A stretch of DNA of 64,000 nt, from the NCBI GenBank assembly GCA_002350765.1, contig DEFK01000017.1, forward strand, positions 1 to 64,000, given 5' to 3'. The notes beneath the pieces were generated by a model that did not search any database, was not told the DNA's origin, and saw only the letters and a program-made list of their open reading frames with translations. Shown piece by piece: positions 9,008 through 16,675 of this stretch (the first letter of the stretch is position 1; every line of letters begins with the position of its first letter). The DNA is from Ruminococcaceae bacterium UBA2854. GTDB taxonomy: Bacteria > Bacillota > Clostridia > Oscillospirales > Acutalibacteraceae. The position numbers were made by a program, and so were the translations under genes.

Positions 9008-10210
9008 TTACACCTCCAGTTTACCGCTCATAAGACGAGGGAGTAATAAGTCTCGTTGTTCTGTTAGTACTTTGTTTTTCTGTGTTAGTTTAAATATAAT
9101 ATCAAAAATAGGAGACACTATTTTTTCGAATCTATCTAGAACCGTTTTTGTTGGGCGTAACACTTTAGTAGACTTAAGCTTACCCTCATCTACCCGCTGC
9201 CTTCCGTCAGCTCCATTCATGCTTAGAATAGCGGTTTGTCGGAAGTAGTAACTCCTCGCTATACAATAAACGTAATGAGGGGTAAGGATTTTAGAACGCA
9301 GAACGATAAACTCGGTTGAGCCTCCAGCTATTTCTCCCTCGGCTAATCCCATAACAAATCCGGTTTTTCCGTTTTCAAGGCATGGAGTAATTTTGGCAAA
9401 TAAAGTATCCCCGTTTTGTGATCGTTTTCCAGTAATAGTTGCTTGTCTAATAAAGCAACTCGAATCCAATACCATTGAAGTCGTACTGAGAGCTTCCATC
9501 GGGATAATAGTGAATTCTTGCTGACTATTACTTTTTAAAGTTGGATTAAAATAAATGACTTTGTCTGCTCGTATGTATTCCCAACCTTTCGGAATACCAT
9601 TTTCAAACTCTGTGTTTTCATAGCCCGGAAAGCGGAAACGGACAAACCATTCCTTATAAAGTTCCTCCGCCATCTGCTCTAATACTTTGATTCGCTTGTT
9701 GTTGGTTTCAATTAATTTATCATATGCAAATAAAACATTTGCTACTTTCTCTCGTTCTTTTTTCTCATGAAATAGCGATTTAATCCTAAGGATGTCTTTT
9801 GATGAAATATTAGGTTGACCTGCACCTATTCCTAAAGAATACAAATAGTTTTCTACAAAAGGAAGTCTAAAAAAATAGTAAAAGTATTTATTGTCAATGC
9901 TATCTTTGCATCTAACTATAGCTACACGTTGATTGACAAGGAATGTATCATTACAATCAATCATAATTCCTGCTCGTCCAACACTCCCAGCTCCAGTCAT
10001 TGCAATAAGAAAATCTGATTGACTTAAAACATATTTTTTTAGTTTATTATTAATCTTTTCTGAATAGAAACTACTACAATTTTTATCAACAACACCGCTT
10101 TGTATATTTCCGATTTTTAAAACCGGTATCCCTTTATCTACCAAATCTTCTGAAGAAAAGGCATATCCAGAAAAAACATCTGCATATTCACTGATTAATC
10201 CTATTTTCAT
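9008..10210 (-). CDS. hsdS: Type I restriction specificity subunit (HsdS)
   Basis: A protein of 400 residues with two target-recognition domains, each followed by a helical spacer: KEREKVANVLFAYDKLIETN with EQMAEELYKEWFVRFRFP in the centre, and LDRFEKIVSPIFDIIFKLT with LTEQRDLLLPRLMSGKLEV at the C-terminus. The second half starts at PKGWEYIRADKV. HsdS sets the DNA sequence recognised by the whole complex. The gene starts 2 bp after the hsdM stop. No inverted or silent hsdS copies were seen nearby, so there is no sign of shuffling. Confidence 0.93.
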   Translation of the reverse strand: MKIGLISEYADVFSGYAFSSEDLVDKGIPVLKIGNIQSGVVDKNCSSFYSEKINNKLKKYVLSQSDFLIAMTGAGSVGRAGIMIDCNDTFLVNQRVAIVRCKDSIDNKYFYYFFRLPFVENYLYSLGIGAGQPNISSKDILRIKSLFHEKKEREKVANVLFAYDKLIETNNKRIKVLEQMAEELYKEWFVRFRFPGYENTEFENGIPKGWEYIRADKVIYFNPTLKSNSQQEFTIIPMEALSTTSMVLDSSCFIRQATITGKRSQNGDTLFAKITPCLENGKTGFVMGLAEGEIAGGSTEFIVLRSKILTPHYVYCIARSYYFRQTAILSMNGADGRQRVDEGKLKSTKVLRPTKTVLDRFEKIVSPIFDIIFKLTQKNKVLTEQRDLLLPRLMSGKLEV

Positions 10211-10212
10211 AC

Positions 10213-11997
10213 TTACTCACCAAACAAAACCTTTATATTCTCCGCAATCTGCGATTCAAGTTTTTTTGCCTCAGCGTTCAGGGCGGTCAGCTCGCTGTTG
10301 AGGGAGAGCATAGTTTCCTTAAACTCCTCCTCGGTCATTCCGTCGTCTTCGATAACAACGCCGACATAACGTCCTGCGTTGAGGGAATAGCCCTGATCGG
10401 CGATGCTGTCCTCTTCGATGACTTCTGTCTGCTTACCATTTTTATCGATCTCATAAGACACGCCGACCTTCGCCACCTTACACAGACCGGTTACATCAGT
10501 ATAAACTCCGTCTGGAAAACGCTCATTAAGCCAGTCGATCTGTTCCTGCCAATATGACTTCGGCTTTTCTTCCTCGTCGTCAGAAGTTTCGGGAGCCTTT
10601 GCGAGAGCGTCGTTGTATTCTTCAAGAAGCGCTTTAAACGCTTCGGTATCACCGTTATACAGGCGGGTAATTATACCGAGATTTTTAATCTGTTCGTCAC
10701 TAAATTTTCTGTGGGCACGGTCAACCTGAGTAAATACATTTCGTGCGTCGATGAAAAGAATTTTATCCTTTTTATCGGTTTTCGGCTTATGCTTATCGAA
10801 AAACCACAGCGTCGCAGGCAGAGTAACCGACGAAAACATATTCGACGGAAGCGTTACCATCTGACTGATGACGCCTTCTTCAATGAGCTTCTTTCGTATT
10901 TCATACTCGCTTTTACCTGCGTCGGAAGCAGAATTTGCCATAACTAGCGCAGCCTTACCGTTTTCATTTAACGCAGAAGCAAAATGACCTATCCATAGAT
11001 AGTTTGCGTTGGGTACGGTTTCCTTTTTGTCTGACTTCTTCTTGCTGGACTTTGTCTTATTTCTCGGTACACCGTATGTATTATAACGTTCATCCTCGGA
11101 CACACGTACATAATCCACCTCATCAACATTAAAAGGCGGATTTGCCATCACATAATCGAATGAACCTACCGAATTGTAAGGGTCAATATAGAAGCTGTTT
11201 GCTTCGGTGATTTCTCCACGGATGTTATTTAGGAGCAGGTTCATTTTAGCAAGCTTTACTGTGTCGGGTTCTTTCTCAACACCATAACAACGGAACTTCA
11301 TCTGTTCTGTTTCGTTTGCATTGTGCTTGTGCATATATCGTGCTGCCTGAACAAACATACCACCTGATCCGCATGCGGGATCGAGAATCTTTTTGTCGCC
11401 CGGTTCGGGATTGAGAACTTCTACCATATAACGTACAACTGTTGCGGGAGTATAGAATGTTCCACCATCCTTTCCCTCTGCGAGCGCAAAGTTGCCGAGA
11501 AAGTACTCGTAGATTTCGCCGAAAATATCAAGCGTGCTGTTCTCTGGAATATCTTTGAAGATACGAATAATATCCGAAAGCAACTCGGGCTCTTCCTCGG
11601 GAACAAGCTGTGCGTAAACATCTTTCGGAAGAACGTTGAGCATTTTGGGGTTTTCTTCCTCAATTGCTTCCATCGCTTTCTTTACTACAACAGCTTTTTC
11701 GGCTGTATCGGGCGAGTCGTTTATGTAATCATAATAGGCGCATTCAGGCAGGAAAAAGCCGCACTTTTCAATAGCGATTTCTTTAATGGTTTTCTCCATT
11801 CTACCGCCCTTATATTTATTGTATTCTGACTCTATTTCGTCCTTATGCTGTTTGAAAAGTATATCAGCATATCGTAGGAATATTAACCCAAGTATAGGTT
11901 GTCCGTATTTATTAGCGGCGAGATGCGCACCCGCTCGTAAAACATCAGCAGAATGCCATAATGTATCTTTTAATTGTTTCAGTTCCTTATCTGTCAT
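10213..11997 (-). CDS. hsdM: Type I restriction-modification DNA methyltransferase (HsdM)
   Basis: A protein of 594 residues. The N-terminal HsdM_N helical domain (WHSADVLRAGAHLAANKYGQ) is followed by an N6-adenine methyltransferase with SAM motif I DPACGSGGMF (about residue 206) and catalytic motif IV NPPF (about residue 287). The C-terminal region is the usual helical tail, with a long acidic insert (EEYNDALAKAPETSDDEEEK). It protects host sites by adenine methylation with HsdS. The ribosome site CTAGGAGAAAATA overlaps the end of the hipA-like gene, which implies cotranscription. Confidence 0.95.
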   Translation of the reverse strand: MTDKELKQLKDTLWHSADVLRAGAHLAANKYGQPILGLIFLRYADILFKQHKDEIESEYNKYKGGRMEKTIKEIAIEKCGFFLPECAYYDYINDSPDTAEKAVVVKKAMEAIEEENPKMLNVLPKDVYAQLVPEEEPELLSDIIRIFKDIPENSTLDIFGEIYEYFLGNFALAEGKDGGTFYTPATVVRYMVEVLNPEPGDKKILDPACGSGGMFVQAARYMHKHNANETEQMKFRCYGVEKEPDTVKLAKMNLLLNNIRGEITEANSFYIDPYNSVGSFDYVMANPPFNVDEVDYVRVSEDERYNTYGVPRNKTKSSKKKSDKKETVPNANYLWIGHFASALNENGKAALVMANSASDAGKSEYEIRKKLIEEGVISQMVTLPSNMFSSVTLPATLWFFDKHKPKTDKKDKILFIDARNVFTQVDRAHRKFSDEQIKNLGIITRLYNGDTEAFKALLEEYNDALAKAPETSDDEEEKPKSYWQEQIDWLNERFPDGVYTDVTGLCKVAKVGVSYEIDKNGKQTEVIEEDSIADQGYSLNAGRYVGVVIEDDGMTEEEFKETMLSLNSELTALNAEAKKLESQIAENIKVLFGE

Positions 11998-12006
11998 TAT
12001 TTTCTC

Positions 12007-13050
12007 CTAGTTAATTATTTTATTATATCTGCTAATTACCAACTCAACGACATCATTTGTTCTTACTCGCATATGGAGATCAGTGATTACTTTTCGGATT
12101 GTTGGTTCGGTTAAGGTTGGGATATATTTTTTGCATTCGGGGTTGTGTTTTATGAACTCATTAAAAAGCTTAATGAGCAAGTCGTTGTTGGTTGTTGTTT
12201 TGGGATAGCCCCTTGAAATCAACGCCATATTATGATCGAATATGGGGGATAATCCGAGTAGTTCTCCTGTTTTGGTATCACGAAGAAGTCCAAAATTCGC
12301 TGTATGACGGTCGGGGTTTGCGACGATTGTATCGAGAAATATCATCCTTACAAAATCGGGAATAGCTTTTGGGCAGATTTCTTTCAACTTTTCAAATACA
12401 TCGTCATAATCCTCGTTATCCCCCATAAATGACATTGCGGGTTCAAAATTCACGCTTGCGCCATCGGTAAAATCAAGTGACTTTACGCACTTATCCCCTC
12501 TCTCATAAATTGCCATATTCATTTTGAGAGCCTGTCCGAGTTTGCAAACGAAAAGTTCCGAGAACATCTCCTCGTGATTAGCGGACTTGTACATCCACCA
12601 TCGTCCGTCAATCAAACGCCAACATTTTTCATAGCTGCCGATATTGGTAAGCTCGGGGGTTTTAGAATGTTTGGAATTTGCGGCTTTATTAAAGCTGTCG
12701 TAGGTTCCCTTTAAGGCTAAGCGTGCAAAGTAATCATCGCTGAACTTTACATCCGAATATGTCAATTCGCTATCGAGCGGCTTTATCCAATAGTTGTCCG
12801 TAATAGTTGCACCATTAACATGAATAACCGTTGAAATATCGTCCTTTTCTTTAAGTCTGAGGGCTTTTTTCAGCAGTCGGGAGTTTGCTCTATGGGTATC
12901 TATCGCACGAGTTTCAAGCCACATATCCGCATTGTGAACACGCTTAAGATATAACGGCAACAGTTTTTCGTTAATCACTGTCAACTCGTTGTTCTCCCAT
13001 TTTGCGACAACTGTATCGGCTGACATAATATAATAATTGCGGGAAGTCAT
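12007..13050 (-). CDS. HipA-like serine/threonine kinase
   Basis: A protein of 347 residues. I chose the ATG one base after the hipB-like stop (ribosome site GGGAG) over an earlier in-frame ATG that overlaps it. HipA-type kinase signs are WWMYKSAN (ATP-binding Lys, about residue 160), the catalytic loop DTIVANPDRHTANFG, and the metal-binding SPIFDHNMAL. HipA kinases phosphorylate proteins such as GltX and cause growth arrest unless held by HipB. Next to hsdM (9 bp), it may guard or serve the R-M operon. The N-terminal part differs from E. coli HipA. Confidence 0.8.
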   Translation of the reverse strand: MTSRNYYIMSADTVVAKWENNELTVINEKLLPLYLKRVHNADMWLETRAIDTHRANSRLLKKALRLKEKDDISTVIHVNGATITDNYWIKPLDSELTYSDVKFSDDYFARLALKGTYDSFNKAANSKHSKTPELTNIGSYEKCWRLIDGRWWMYKSANHEEMFSELFVCKLGQALKMNMAIYERGDKCVKSLDFTDGASVNFEPAMSFMGDNEDYDDVFEKLKEICPKAIPDFVRMIFLDTIVANPDRHTANFGLLRDTKTGELLGLSPIFDHNMALISRGYPKTTTNNDLLIKLFNEFIKHNPECKKYIPTLTEPTIRKVITDLHMRVRTNDVVELVISRYNKIIN

Positions 13051-13051
13051 A

Positions 13052-13273
13052 TTATTTTGCTCCCTTCTGTTCATCGGGAATAAATTCCATAATATCGTCT
13101 AAAGTACAATCAAGAGCTCCGCAGATTTTTCCGAGGACATCAGTTGTGACATTCTCACCCTTGCCCATTTTGCTGATGGTGTAATTGCTGATTCCTGCTG
13201 CTGCAGCTAAATCTTTCTTCTTCATATCCTTGTCAATCAGAAGTTTCCAAAGTTTTTTGTATGATGTTGACAT
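13052..13273 (-). CDS. HipB-like XRE antitoxin/repressor
   Basis: A protein of 73 residues from the ATG preceded by AAGAGGTGC (an upstream GTG is less likely). It is a Cro/CI helix-turn-helix: WKLLIDKDMKKKDLAAAAGI then SNYTISKMGKGENVTTDVLG. The C-terminal end DDIMEFIPDEQKGAK is acidic. The 1-bp gap to the hipA-like kinase is typical of toxin-antitoxin pairs. It probably represses its own promoter, and since hsdM follows without an obvious terminator it may control the restriction genes too. Confidence 0.82.
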   Translation of the reverse strand: MSTSYKKLWKLLIDKDMKKKDLAAAAGISNYTISKMGKGENVTTDVLGKICGALDCTLDDIMEFIPDEQKGAK

Positions 13274-13362
13274 ATAAGCACCTCTTAATTTATGCACTAT
13301 TACTAATGTTTGAACTAATATTTTAATTATACCATTTTAATCTCAAAAACTCAACACTAAAA

Positions 13363-13376
13363 TTAGCGTTCGCTAA
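13363..13376. promoter_or_regulatory. Palindrome TTAGCG-TT-CGCTAA between hipB-like and fic genes
   Basis: This perfect 6-bp inverted repeat with a 2-bp centre extends on both sides into AAAATTAGCG / CGCTAAAATTTT. It lies about 90 bp upstream of the hipB-like start, in the divergent promoter region. ACTAAT repeats lie nearer the gene. It is a candidate binding site for the HipB-like protein. Confidence 0.5.
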
Positions 13377-13419
13377 AATTTTAACAAACTTTTCTAACGT
13401 ATTTTATTCTGTTGTATTA

Positions 13420-13473
13420 TTCCGTTAATTGCAAAATGTTGTTCCGATAATGTTGATATTATTCCGATAATGT
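13420..13473 (+). promoter_or_regulatory. Three direct repeats TTCCGNTAATNN upstream of the fic gene
   Basis: TTCCGTTAATTG starts at 13420, and TTCCGATAATGT starts at 13442 and again at 13462. The spacings are 22 and 20 bp, close to two helix turns. The last copy ends about 30 bp before the fic start. The repeats are a likely operator array, possibly for the Fic protein's own N-terminal DNA-binding domain. Confidence 0.55.
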
Positions 13474-13503
13474 GATATACTACTTTTGAAAGAAGTTGAT
13501 GTT

Positions 13504-14397
13504 ATGTATATTACTGTAAAACAGGCGTCGGAAAAGTGGGGTATATCGGATAGAAGAATTCGCACACTCTGCGCTGAGGGTAAAATCCCCGGAGCTTTTC
13601 AAGAAGGCAGAGGTTGGAAGATTCCCGCTGACGCTAAAAAACCTTCGGACGGCAGATATAAAAAAGCCGAAAGTCTTTTGCCGATTATTGATAAAAAGAA
13701 ATCGCAGCTCGATAACGCCCGTCCGCTTACTCAGGGTGAGATTGAGCGTCTAAACGATGATTTTGCTGTTGAATACACGTACAACTCAAACGCCATTGAG
13801 GGCAACACGCTGACGCTTCGTGAAACCGATATGGTTTTGCGTGGTTTGACCGTTGATAAAAAGCCGCTTAAAGAGCACTTAGAGGCTATCGGGCATAAAG
13901 AGGCTTTTGATTTTGTTGGCGAATTAGTAAAAGAAAAAGCTCCCGTTTCCGAGAGCGTTATTAAAAAAATTCACTATCTTGTTCTCGCCGATAAACGTGA
14001 GGATCGGGGAGTTTTTCGTCGTGTTCCTGTCAGAATTATGGGAGCGGCTCACGAACCTGTACAACCCTATCTGATTGAGCCGAAGCTAAATGAACTGCTT
14101 GTGAGTTATAACGAAAGTACGGAACATATCATCACAAAGCTTGCACGATTCCATATTGAGTTTGAGGGTATACATCCGTTTATAGACGGTAACGGAAGGA
14201 CAGGCCGCTTGCTCGTAAACCTTGAGCTTATGAAAGCAGGCTTCCCGCCGATTGATATAAAATTTACCGACCGTATGGCGTACTATGACGCTTTTGACGA
14301 ATACTACGTAAAGCACAATCTTTCTGCTATGGAGAATTTGTTTGCAAAATACATCAACGAAAGATTAGATATGTATTTGGAGATACTAACCTCATAG
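13504..14397 (+). CDS. Fic-domain AMP-transferase with N-terminal MerR-like DNA-binding domain
   Basis: A protein of 297 residues from the ATG at 13504 (ribosome site AAAGAAG; an upstream TTG is possible). Residues 1-50 form a helix-turn-helix of the excisionase/MerR kind (VKQASEKWGISDRRIRTLCA). The Fic domain has the inhibitory motif S-N-A-I-E-G near residue 95 (class II, self-inhibited) and a complete catalytic motif HPFIDGNGRTGR. Fic enzymes transfer AMP from ATP to target hydroxyls. It lies opposite the hipBA-hsd operon. It is likely a regulator or toxin with built-in antitoxin and autorepression. Confidence 0.88.
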   Translation: MYITVKQASEKWGISDRRIRTLCAEGKIPGAFQEGRGWKIPADAKKPSDGRYKKAESLLPIIDKKKSQLDNARPLTQGEIERLNDDFAVEYTYNSNAIEGNTLTLRETDMVLRGLTVDKKPLKEHLEAIGHKEAFDFVGELVKEKAPVSESVIKKIHYLVLADKREDRGVFRRVPVRIMGAAHEPVQPYLIEPKLNELLVSYNESTEHIITKLARFHIEFEGIHPFIDGNGRTGRLLVNLELMKAGFPPIDIKFTDRMAYYDAFDEYYVKHNLSAMENLFAKYINERLDMYLEILTS

Positions 14398-14691
14398 AAG
14401 TTATATCAATATATTAAAACACTTGATTTTTGATAATACAGACGATAAAATATAAGAGACGTTAACAAAAACACGTTGATTTAGTTAATTGCTTTCGAAA
14501 ATTATATGTATTATTCGTAACTTGCTTCGGATTTTAGACACATCTTGCCGACCGCTTGCCGACTATTTGCCGACTATTATGACAAAAAGCGACTAAAAGT
14601 TACGAACAAATCCATAAGCCATAAGTCCGAAAACCGCATATATAAGCCATTTTTTGAAAACATACAAAATGTGACAAAATCCAACTTTCAG
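14398..14691. other. Gene-free end of the first island, with 11-bp TTGCCGAC repeats
   Basis: No gene was found. Three tandem direct repeats TTGCCGACYRY start at 14545, 14556 and 14567, spaced exactly 11 bp. They are 120-150 bp from the tRNA-Thr fragment, where arm-type integrase sites are expected. They could also be the decayed end of an integrase gene. Confidence 0.4.
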
Positions 14692-14738
14692 CTTTGGTAA
14701 GGATGAGGTCGGCAGTTCGAGCCTGCCTATCAGCTCCA
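14692..14738 (+). pseudogene. 3' fragment of tRNA-Thr(GGT), attachment-site remnant
   Basis: The 47 nt run from the anticodon loop (TTGGTAA, anticodon GGT) through the 3' anticodon strand GGATG, variable loop, T-arm (GGCAG TTCGAGC CTGCC), the 3' acceptor strand TATCAGC and TCCA. The 5' half is missing: upstream bases cannot pair with GGATG or the acceptor strand. A tRNA 3' end starting at the anticodon loop is the usual core duplicated by tyrosine integrases. It marks the right end of an element extending left out of the window. Confidence 0.75.
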
Positions 14739-14746
14739 TAGAAAAA

Positions 14747-14775
14747 GGAGTACCCAACAGGGTGCTCCTTTTTTT
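14747..14775 (+). terminator. Rho-independent terminator after the tRNA fragment
   Basis: GGAGTACCC and GGGTGCTCC form a 9-bp stem (one mismatch) with loop AACA, followed by seven T. The same terminator follows the second repeat at 31892-31919. It is probably the native terminator of the tRNA-Thr gene, copied with the attachment site. Confidence 0.8.
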
Positions 14776-14793
14776 ACTGCCATAAAGAGATTT

Positions 14794-14809
14794 ATAGGCA
14801 GGCTCGAAC
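14794..14809 (-). repeat. Inverted copy of the tRNA-Thr T-arm (16 of 16)
   Basis: ATAGGCAGGCTCGAAC here is the exact reverse complement of 14715-14730 in the tRNA fragment. The pair encloses the terminator. A near-identical copy (ATAGACAGGCTCGAAC) lies at about 31936-31951. Confidence 0.7.
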
Positions 14810-14947
14810 AGGGCGTGCCATCGTCGTCACGGACTCTGTTCACTGCGATTAAGGTATTAATCGCGACGTGAACTCCGTCGTTCCTCCTCTCCCCAAAAAG
14901 CAGGCTTTTCGGGGACCCCATATAGAGCGTAAGCGAATTCCGCAGGT

Positions 14948-15065
14948 AAAAACATTTCGGGGAAATGTTTTTAGCCCGCCGCGCAGATGAAACGTAATCT
15001 CTTTACGTGAACCCAACAAACGAGGCAGGTGTTTTCTATTAATAAAACCTCGCCTATCAGCTCCA
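14948..15065 (+). repeat. 118-bp repeat, left copy, ending in the tRNA-Thr tail
   Basis: It starts with the palindrome AAAAACATTTC GGG GAAATGTTTTT, is nearly identical to 31765-31883 for the first 80 bp, diverges over about 25 bp, and ends GCCTATCAGCTCCA, the same 14 nt that end tRNA-Thr. The right copy ends GCCTACCAGCTCCA. The two direct copies bracket 16.7 kb of accessory genes, as expected for the ends of an integrated element. Confidence 0.7.
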
Positions 15066-15066
15066 A

Positions 15067-15111
15067 AAAAATCGCTTAGACAAGCCATTTATTGGTATCT
15101 AAGCGATTTTT
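15067..15111 (-). terminator. Bidirectional terminator
   Basis: AAAAATCGCTTAGA and TCTAAGCGATTTTT form a perfect 14-bp stem with A and T tracts, so it can work on either strand. On the minus strand it follows the phosphoesterase gene by about 140 bp. Confidence 0.8.
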
Positions 15112-15253
15112 ATTTTTGCCATATTATTCGATTTTTGCTGATTTGATGTTTATTTGATGTTTATATTGAGGATATATAAAGAAAATAGCGTAAATTTTTA
15201 AAGCGTCTTGTTAAACTTAGTAGACATTTTCCCAACCAAAATTCTTTAACTTT

Positions 15254-15943
15254 TTATGCGTAGTAATCTTCAAATGTGTCAAGACAGATTGCGCTGAGCA
15301 GTTGGTCAAATTTGCCGCCGCAGGCTGTCGCGATATGGTTGTTGCGGACGAAGACGGTATCAATCGTCAGCCCGTCGCTTTTCGCAAAAATTTCTCTCGT
15401 CGGAGTATGTCCGGTTACAAGGTATTTGTCGGGGAAATAAACCTTTTCGTAATCCGTGTTGCCGCTGAGAATATCATCACGAGAGTAAGATGAAAGCGGC
15501 TTTTCGGGCGAGAAAACGCGCGGAGCTTTATGGATTAAAACAAAGTCCCTGCCGTTTACGCTTATCTCCCGATACAAGCTGAATTGTCCGAGATACGAAA
15601 GCGCCGCGTCTTTATCGTTTCTGCTGAGCTCTCGGAATTCAAACACTGTAGCCGCTCCGCCCGAAGCAAGCCAGTTTTCGTATTTTTCCATTTCGCGCTC
15701 GTCATTATGGTCACCGTAATAGAGCCAGTTCAGGGAATGATACGCCATAAAGTCGTGCTCTCCGAGAATCGGGATTACGTTAGGGCGCTTCATCATATCG
15801 AGCAGCACCCGCATATTCTCGTCCCCGTAATCAACAACGTCGCCGAGGACATACAAAGTGTCATCCTCACAAAAGTTAATCATCCTGAGCAGAGTTGAAT
15901 AGCTCAAAAAATTTCCGTAAATATTTGACATACAATAAATCAT
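15254..15943 (-). CDS. Metallophosphoesterase-like protein with degenerate first metal motif
   Basis: A protein of 229 residues from the ATG after AAAAGGAGAAACG (an upstream in-frame start overlaps the preceding gene). The calcineurin-like motifs are GDVVDYG (metal bridge), GEHD in place of GNHD, LIHKAP and VTGHTPT. Motif I, normally D-x-H-G, reads SNIYGN, so two usual metal ligands are replaced by Asn and Tyr. It may be inactive, use one metal, or have a binding role. It follows the 172-residue hypothetical gene closely, so the two are likely cotranscribed. Confidence 0.75.
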   Translation of the reverse strand: MIYCMSNIYGNFLSYSTLLRMINFCEDDTLYVLGDVVDYGDENMRVLLDMMKRPNVIPILGEHDFMAYHSLNWLYYGDHNDEREMEKYENWLASGGAATVFEFRELSRNDKDAALSYLGQFSLYREISVNGRDFVLIHKAPRVFSPEKPLSSYSRDDILSGNTDYEKVYFPDKYLVTGHTPTREIFAKSDGLTIDTVFVRNNHIATACGGKFDQLLSAICLDTFEDYYA

Positions 15944-15965
15944 ATCGTTTCTCCTTTTAAAAATA

Positions 15966-16484
15966 TTAATCAAATTTTCCGTTGTTGTTAAAATCAATGC
16001 GTTTGATATAAATATCTACTTCTGATTTTGTCTTTTCTTCATCAAAAAGCTCACGGTCTTTAACAGCTACAGCTACATCAAATTCAAAAGTAGTTCCGTC
16101 TAAAAGATGATAGCCAATCATGTTTTTACCTGAAACAATTGCTTCTACAGGTTCGTAATATACCATAAAATCAAAAGTTTCGTTACGAACGACATCGATA
16201 TATGCTCCGCAGGGAGCGATTCCAAGATCAAGACCATCCACTAGCTCTGCTGTATAACTATAGTCAATCTGTCTTACGCCAAAAGGAGAAACAAGTATAT
16301 GACGTTCATATTTGTCAGAGTATACAACTCCGATTAAAATATGCTCATTCACGGCAATTTTCATAAGGTCTAAGCATTGCGGGATGTCGGGCAGAATTGA
16401 AGGAATAGTCTTTATTAAAGATTCATCACCATTCACGGTAAAATTGTCGTCATCATTCATGCAAATAATTTTCTTGATTTTCAT
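15966..16484 (-). CDS. Hypothetical protein, 172 residues
   Basis: A soluble, acidic protein with no signal peptide and no recognised family. It is rich in short beta-strand patterns (ILIGVVYSDKYERHILVSPF, TFDFMVYYEPVEAIVSG). It starts after GGAGTGATATTATG-type spacing and lies 22 bp before the phosphoesterase start, suggesting a two-gene unit. It could be an immunity-type or domesticated accessory protein, but nothing in the sequence decides this. Confidence 0.55.
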   Translation of the reverse strand: MKIKKIICMNDDDNFTVNGDESLIKTIPSILPDIPQCLDLMKIAVNEHILIGVVYSDKYERHILVSPFGVRQIDYSYTAELVDGLDLGIAPCGAYIDVVRNETFDFMVYYEPVEAIVSGKNMIGYHLLDGTTFEFDVAVAVKDRELFDEEKTKSEVDIYIKRIDFNNNGKFD

Positions 16485-16647
16485 AATATCACTCCTTAAA
16501 ATGCAGTTTTTGTAAAATGCTTAAAATGTATAAACGGGCTGAATTTGTGTATAAATACACAGCCGTCAAAAACCCTCCTTCATTATATAAAAACAAGAAA
16601 TAGCAAAAAGCGAATAATTATTCAAAATTATGAATATTCGGCAAAAA

Positions 16648-16675
16648 AGAACACACCCTGATAATCAAGGTGTGT
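16648..16675 (-). terminator. Terminator of the 251-residue hypothetical gene
   Basis: ACACACC and GGTGTGT form a stem around TTGATTATCA, followed on the minus strand by TTCTTTTTT. It overlaps the last codons of the gene. Confidence 0.7.

Noticed and set aside
14730..15088. Two overlapping minus-strand frames of 63 and 79 codons around the tRNA scar
   Set aside because: They run through the tRNA T-arm copy, a terminator and the 118-bp repeat. Such frames arise by chance from tRNA-flanking repeats.
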